Assembly (NCBI GenBank): GCA_031255895.1
Contig: JAIRRQ010000067.1
Coordinates: 1-6,842 of the forward strand
Source: Methanocalculaceae archaeon
Lineage (GTDB): Archaea; Halobacteriota; Methanomicrobia; Methanomicrobiales; Methanocorpusculaceae
Direction: 5' to 3'
Length of the DNA stretch: 6,842 nucleotides
In this document: one piece after another, positions 5,811 through 6,842 of the stretch
Layout of the letters: every line of letters starts with the position of its first letter
Position numbering within the stretch: the stretch's first letter is position 1
Translations under genes and position numbers: made by a program
The notes under the pieces: model-generated
Seen by the model: only the letters and a program-made list of their open reading frames with translations
Databases searched by the model: none
Told to the model about the DNA's origin: nothing

Positions 5811-6842
5811 TTAGACCTTAGATATTCTCGGAATATCCATGTGTTTTCCAATAAGACATAGTTTCTCTTCAAACGTCTCCTTATTCGATGGCACAAGAGC
5901 ATACTTCAAAACCTCCTCAATTCTCGTAACAGGAATAATCGTAACCATTTCCTTGTACCGATCCTCAATCAGCACGTCATTCAGATTTGATTGTGGGATA
6001 ATAACCGTGTGGATACCTGCCTTTGCAGCGGCCTCAATCTTATAGGTCACGCCACCAATCGGAAGCACATCGCCACGAACCGAAAGTGACCCTGTCATCG
6101 CCACATCCTGCCGAACAGGTATATCCTCAAGAGCGCTGATAACAGCAGTTGCCACCGTGATCGATGCCGAATCTCCCTCAACACCATTATAGGTCCCAAT
6201 GAATTGCACGTGAATATCCACCTTGCGGATATCAGTTCCAGAGAATTTCTTGATCAGAGCGCTTACATTCTTAATAGATTCCTGTGCAATTTCCTTTAAT
6301 AGACCAGTCGCAATAACTGCACCTATCCCTTGTGAAGGCGTAACCTCTGCTGTGATCGGCAAAACCGAACCAGCATCGTTGCCTACAATCGCAAGACCGT
6401 TCGCGCGACCAATAAGAGTTCCGGAAACTATCGCCAGATCGTAATCACGAGTTCTTCTGATATACTCATCTGAGATCTGATCTTCAACAGAGCGAGCAAT
6501 CTCTTTTGCGTCCACCACATGCTTCATCGTCGTTATTTCGTCCTCTGCCTGTCTGGCGAGATCACCTGCAACACGCACCAGACCACCAAGATCGCGCAAT
6601 TTCAGCGTAAGATGTCCCTTGCGACCGGAACGTCTCTGTGCCTCACGCAAAATCTCAGAAATCGCCGACGGATCGAAATGTGGAATCTTACCATCATTTT
6701 GCACCTCCTGTGCGACAAAACGGACAAGACGAGCACGATTTGTCGGCACGTCACTCATCGTCTCACACATATACACTTCATACCCGTATCCACGGATACG
6801 ACTGCGGAGTGCCGGATGCATGCCCTGCATCGCGTCTGTATT
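5811..6842 (-). CDS. lon: Archaeal Lon (LonB) ATP-dependent protease, C-terminal part
   Basis: The frame is open to the right edge (343 codons seen; the edge residues NTDA precede the first Met, which is internal). The fragment begins in the late AAA+ domain with [18 protein letters not shown], includes the sensor-2 helix region [15 protein letters not shown], and then the whole Lon protease domain. The catalytic Ser lies in GVEGDSAS (codon 6168-6170) and the catalytic Lys in [10 protein letters not shown] (codon 6039-6041), 43 residues apart as in known Lon enzymes. Archaeal LonB is an ATP-driven, membrane-anchored hexamer that degrades damaged and regulatory proteins; the Walker motifs and membrane segments would be upstream. 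The C-terminus continues about 30 residues past the conserved domain (to ISKV) and ends in TAA at 5811-5813. It is separated from tldD by 167 bases. Confidence 0.96.
   Translation of the reverse strand, partial: NTDAMQGMHPALRSRIRGYGYEVYMCETMSDVPTNRARLVRFVAQEVQNDGKIPHFDPSAISEILREAQRRSGRKGHLTLKLRDLGGLVRVAGDLARQAEDEITTMKHVVDAKEIARSVEDQISDEYIRRTRDYDLAIVSGTLIGRANGLAIVGNDAGSVLPITAEVTPSQGIGAVIATGLLKEIAQESIKNVSALIKKFSGTDIRKVDIHVQFIGTYNGVEGDSASITVATAVISALEDIPVRQDVAMTGSLSVRGDVLPIGGVTYKIEAAAKAGIHTVIIPQSNLNDVLIEDRYKEMVTIIPVTRIEEVLKYALVPSNKETFEEKLCLIGKHMDIPRISKV

Overview
The window looks like a piece of the chromosome of a methanogenic archaeon, probably of the order Methanomicrobiales (Methanospirillum-like). 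This is inference from three things: an archaeal translation factor aIF-1A, an archaeal-type Lon protease, and a tldD-tldE pair with archaeal-style short N-termini. Moderate-GC genes are separated by long AT-rich gaps. No database search was possible, so the lineage is a best guess.

Layout. Positions 1-848 (+) hold the C-terminal part of a YgiQ-family radical SAM protein, cut by the left edge and followed by a T8 run. Positions 849-2239 look like a long empty gap, but much of the gap reads on the minus strand as a decayed transport pair. At about 2183-1726 are remnants of a TrkA-type NAD-binding regulatory protein. At 1678-1179 are remnants of a CPA2/NapA/Kef-type Na+(K+)/H+ antiporter, broken into at least three or four frames but still showing the family's Asp-Asp ion-binding signature. 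Both lie on the same strand as, and directly downstream of, a gene for translation factor aIF-1A (2527-2240, minus). Positions 2576-3020 are AT-rich with no recognised gene; they hold the probable aIF-1A promoter and several small dyads.

Positions 5643-3021 (minus) are a tight two-gene operon, tldD (zinc peptidase subunit) then tldE (non-catalytic partner), overlapping by 8 bases and followed by a T-rich terminator. Positions 6842-5811 (minus) are the C-terminal part of archaeal LonB protease with its complete proteolytic domain and Ser-Lys dyad, cut by the right edge.

How they fit together: lon, tldD and tldE are all proteolysis genes on one strand, though a 167-base gap suggests lon is a separate unit. 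aIF-1A and YgiQ are housekeeping genes. The decayed antiporter and TrkA pair is the least ordinary content. No CRISPR array, tRNA, rRNA or complete mobile element was seen.
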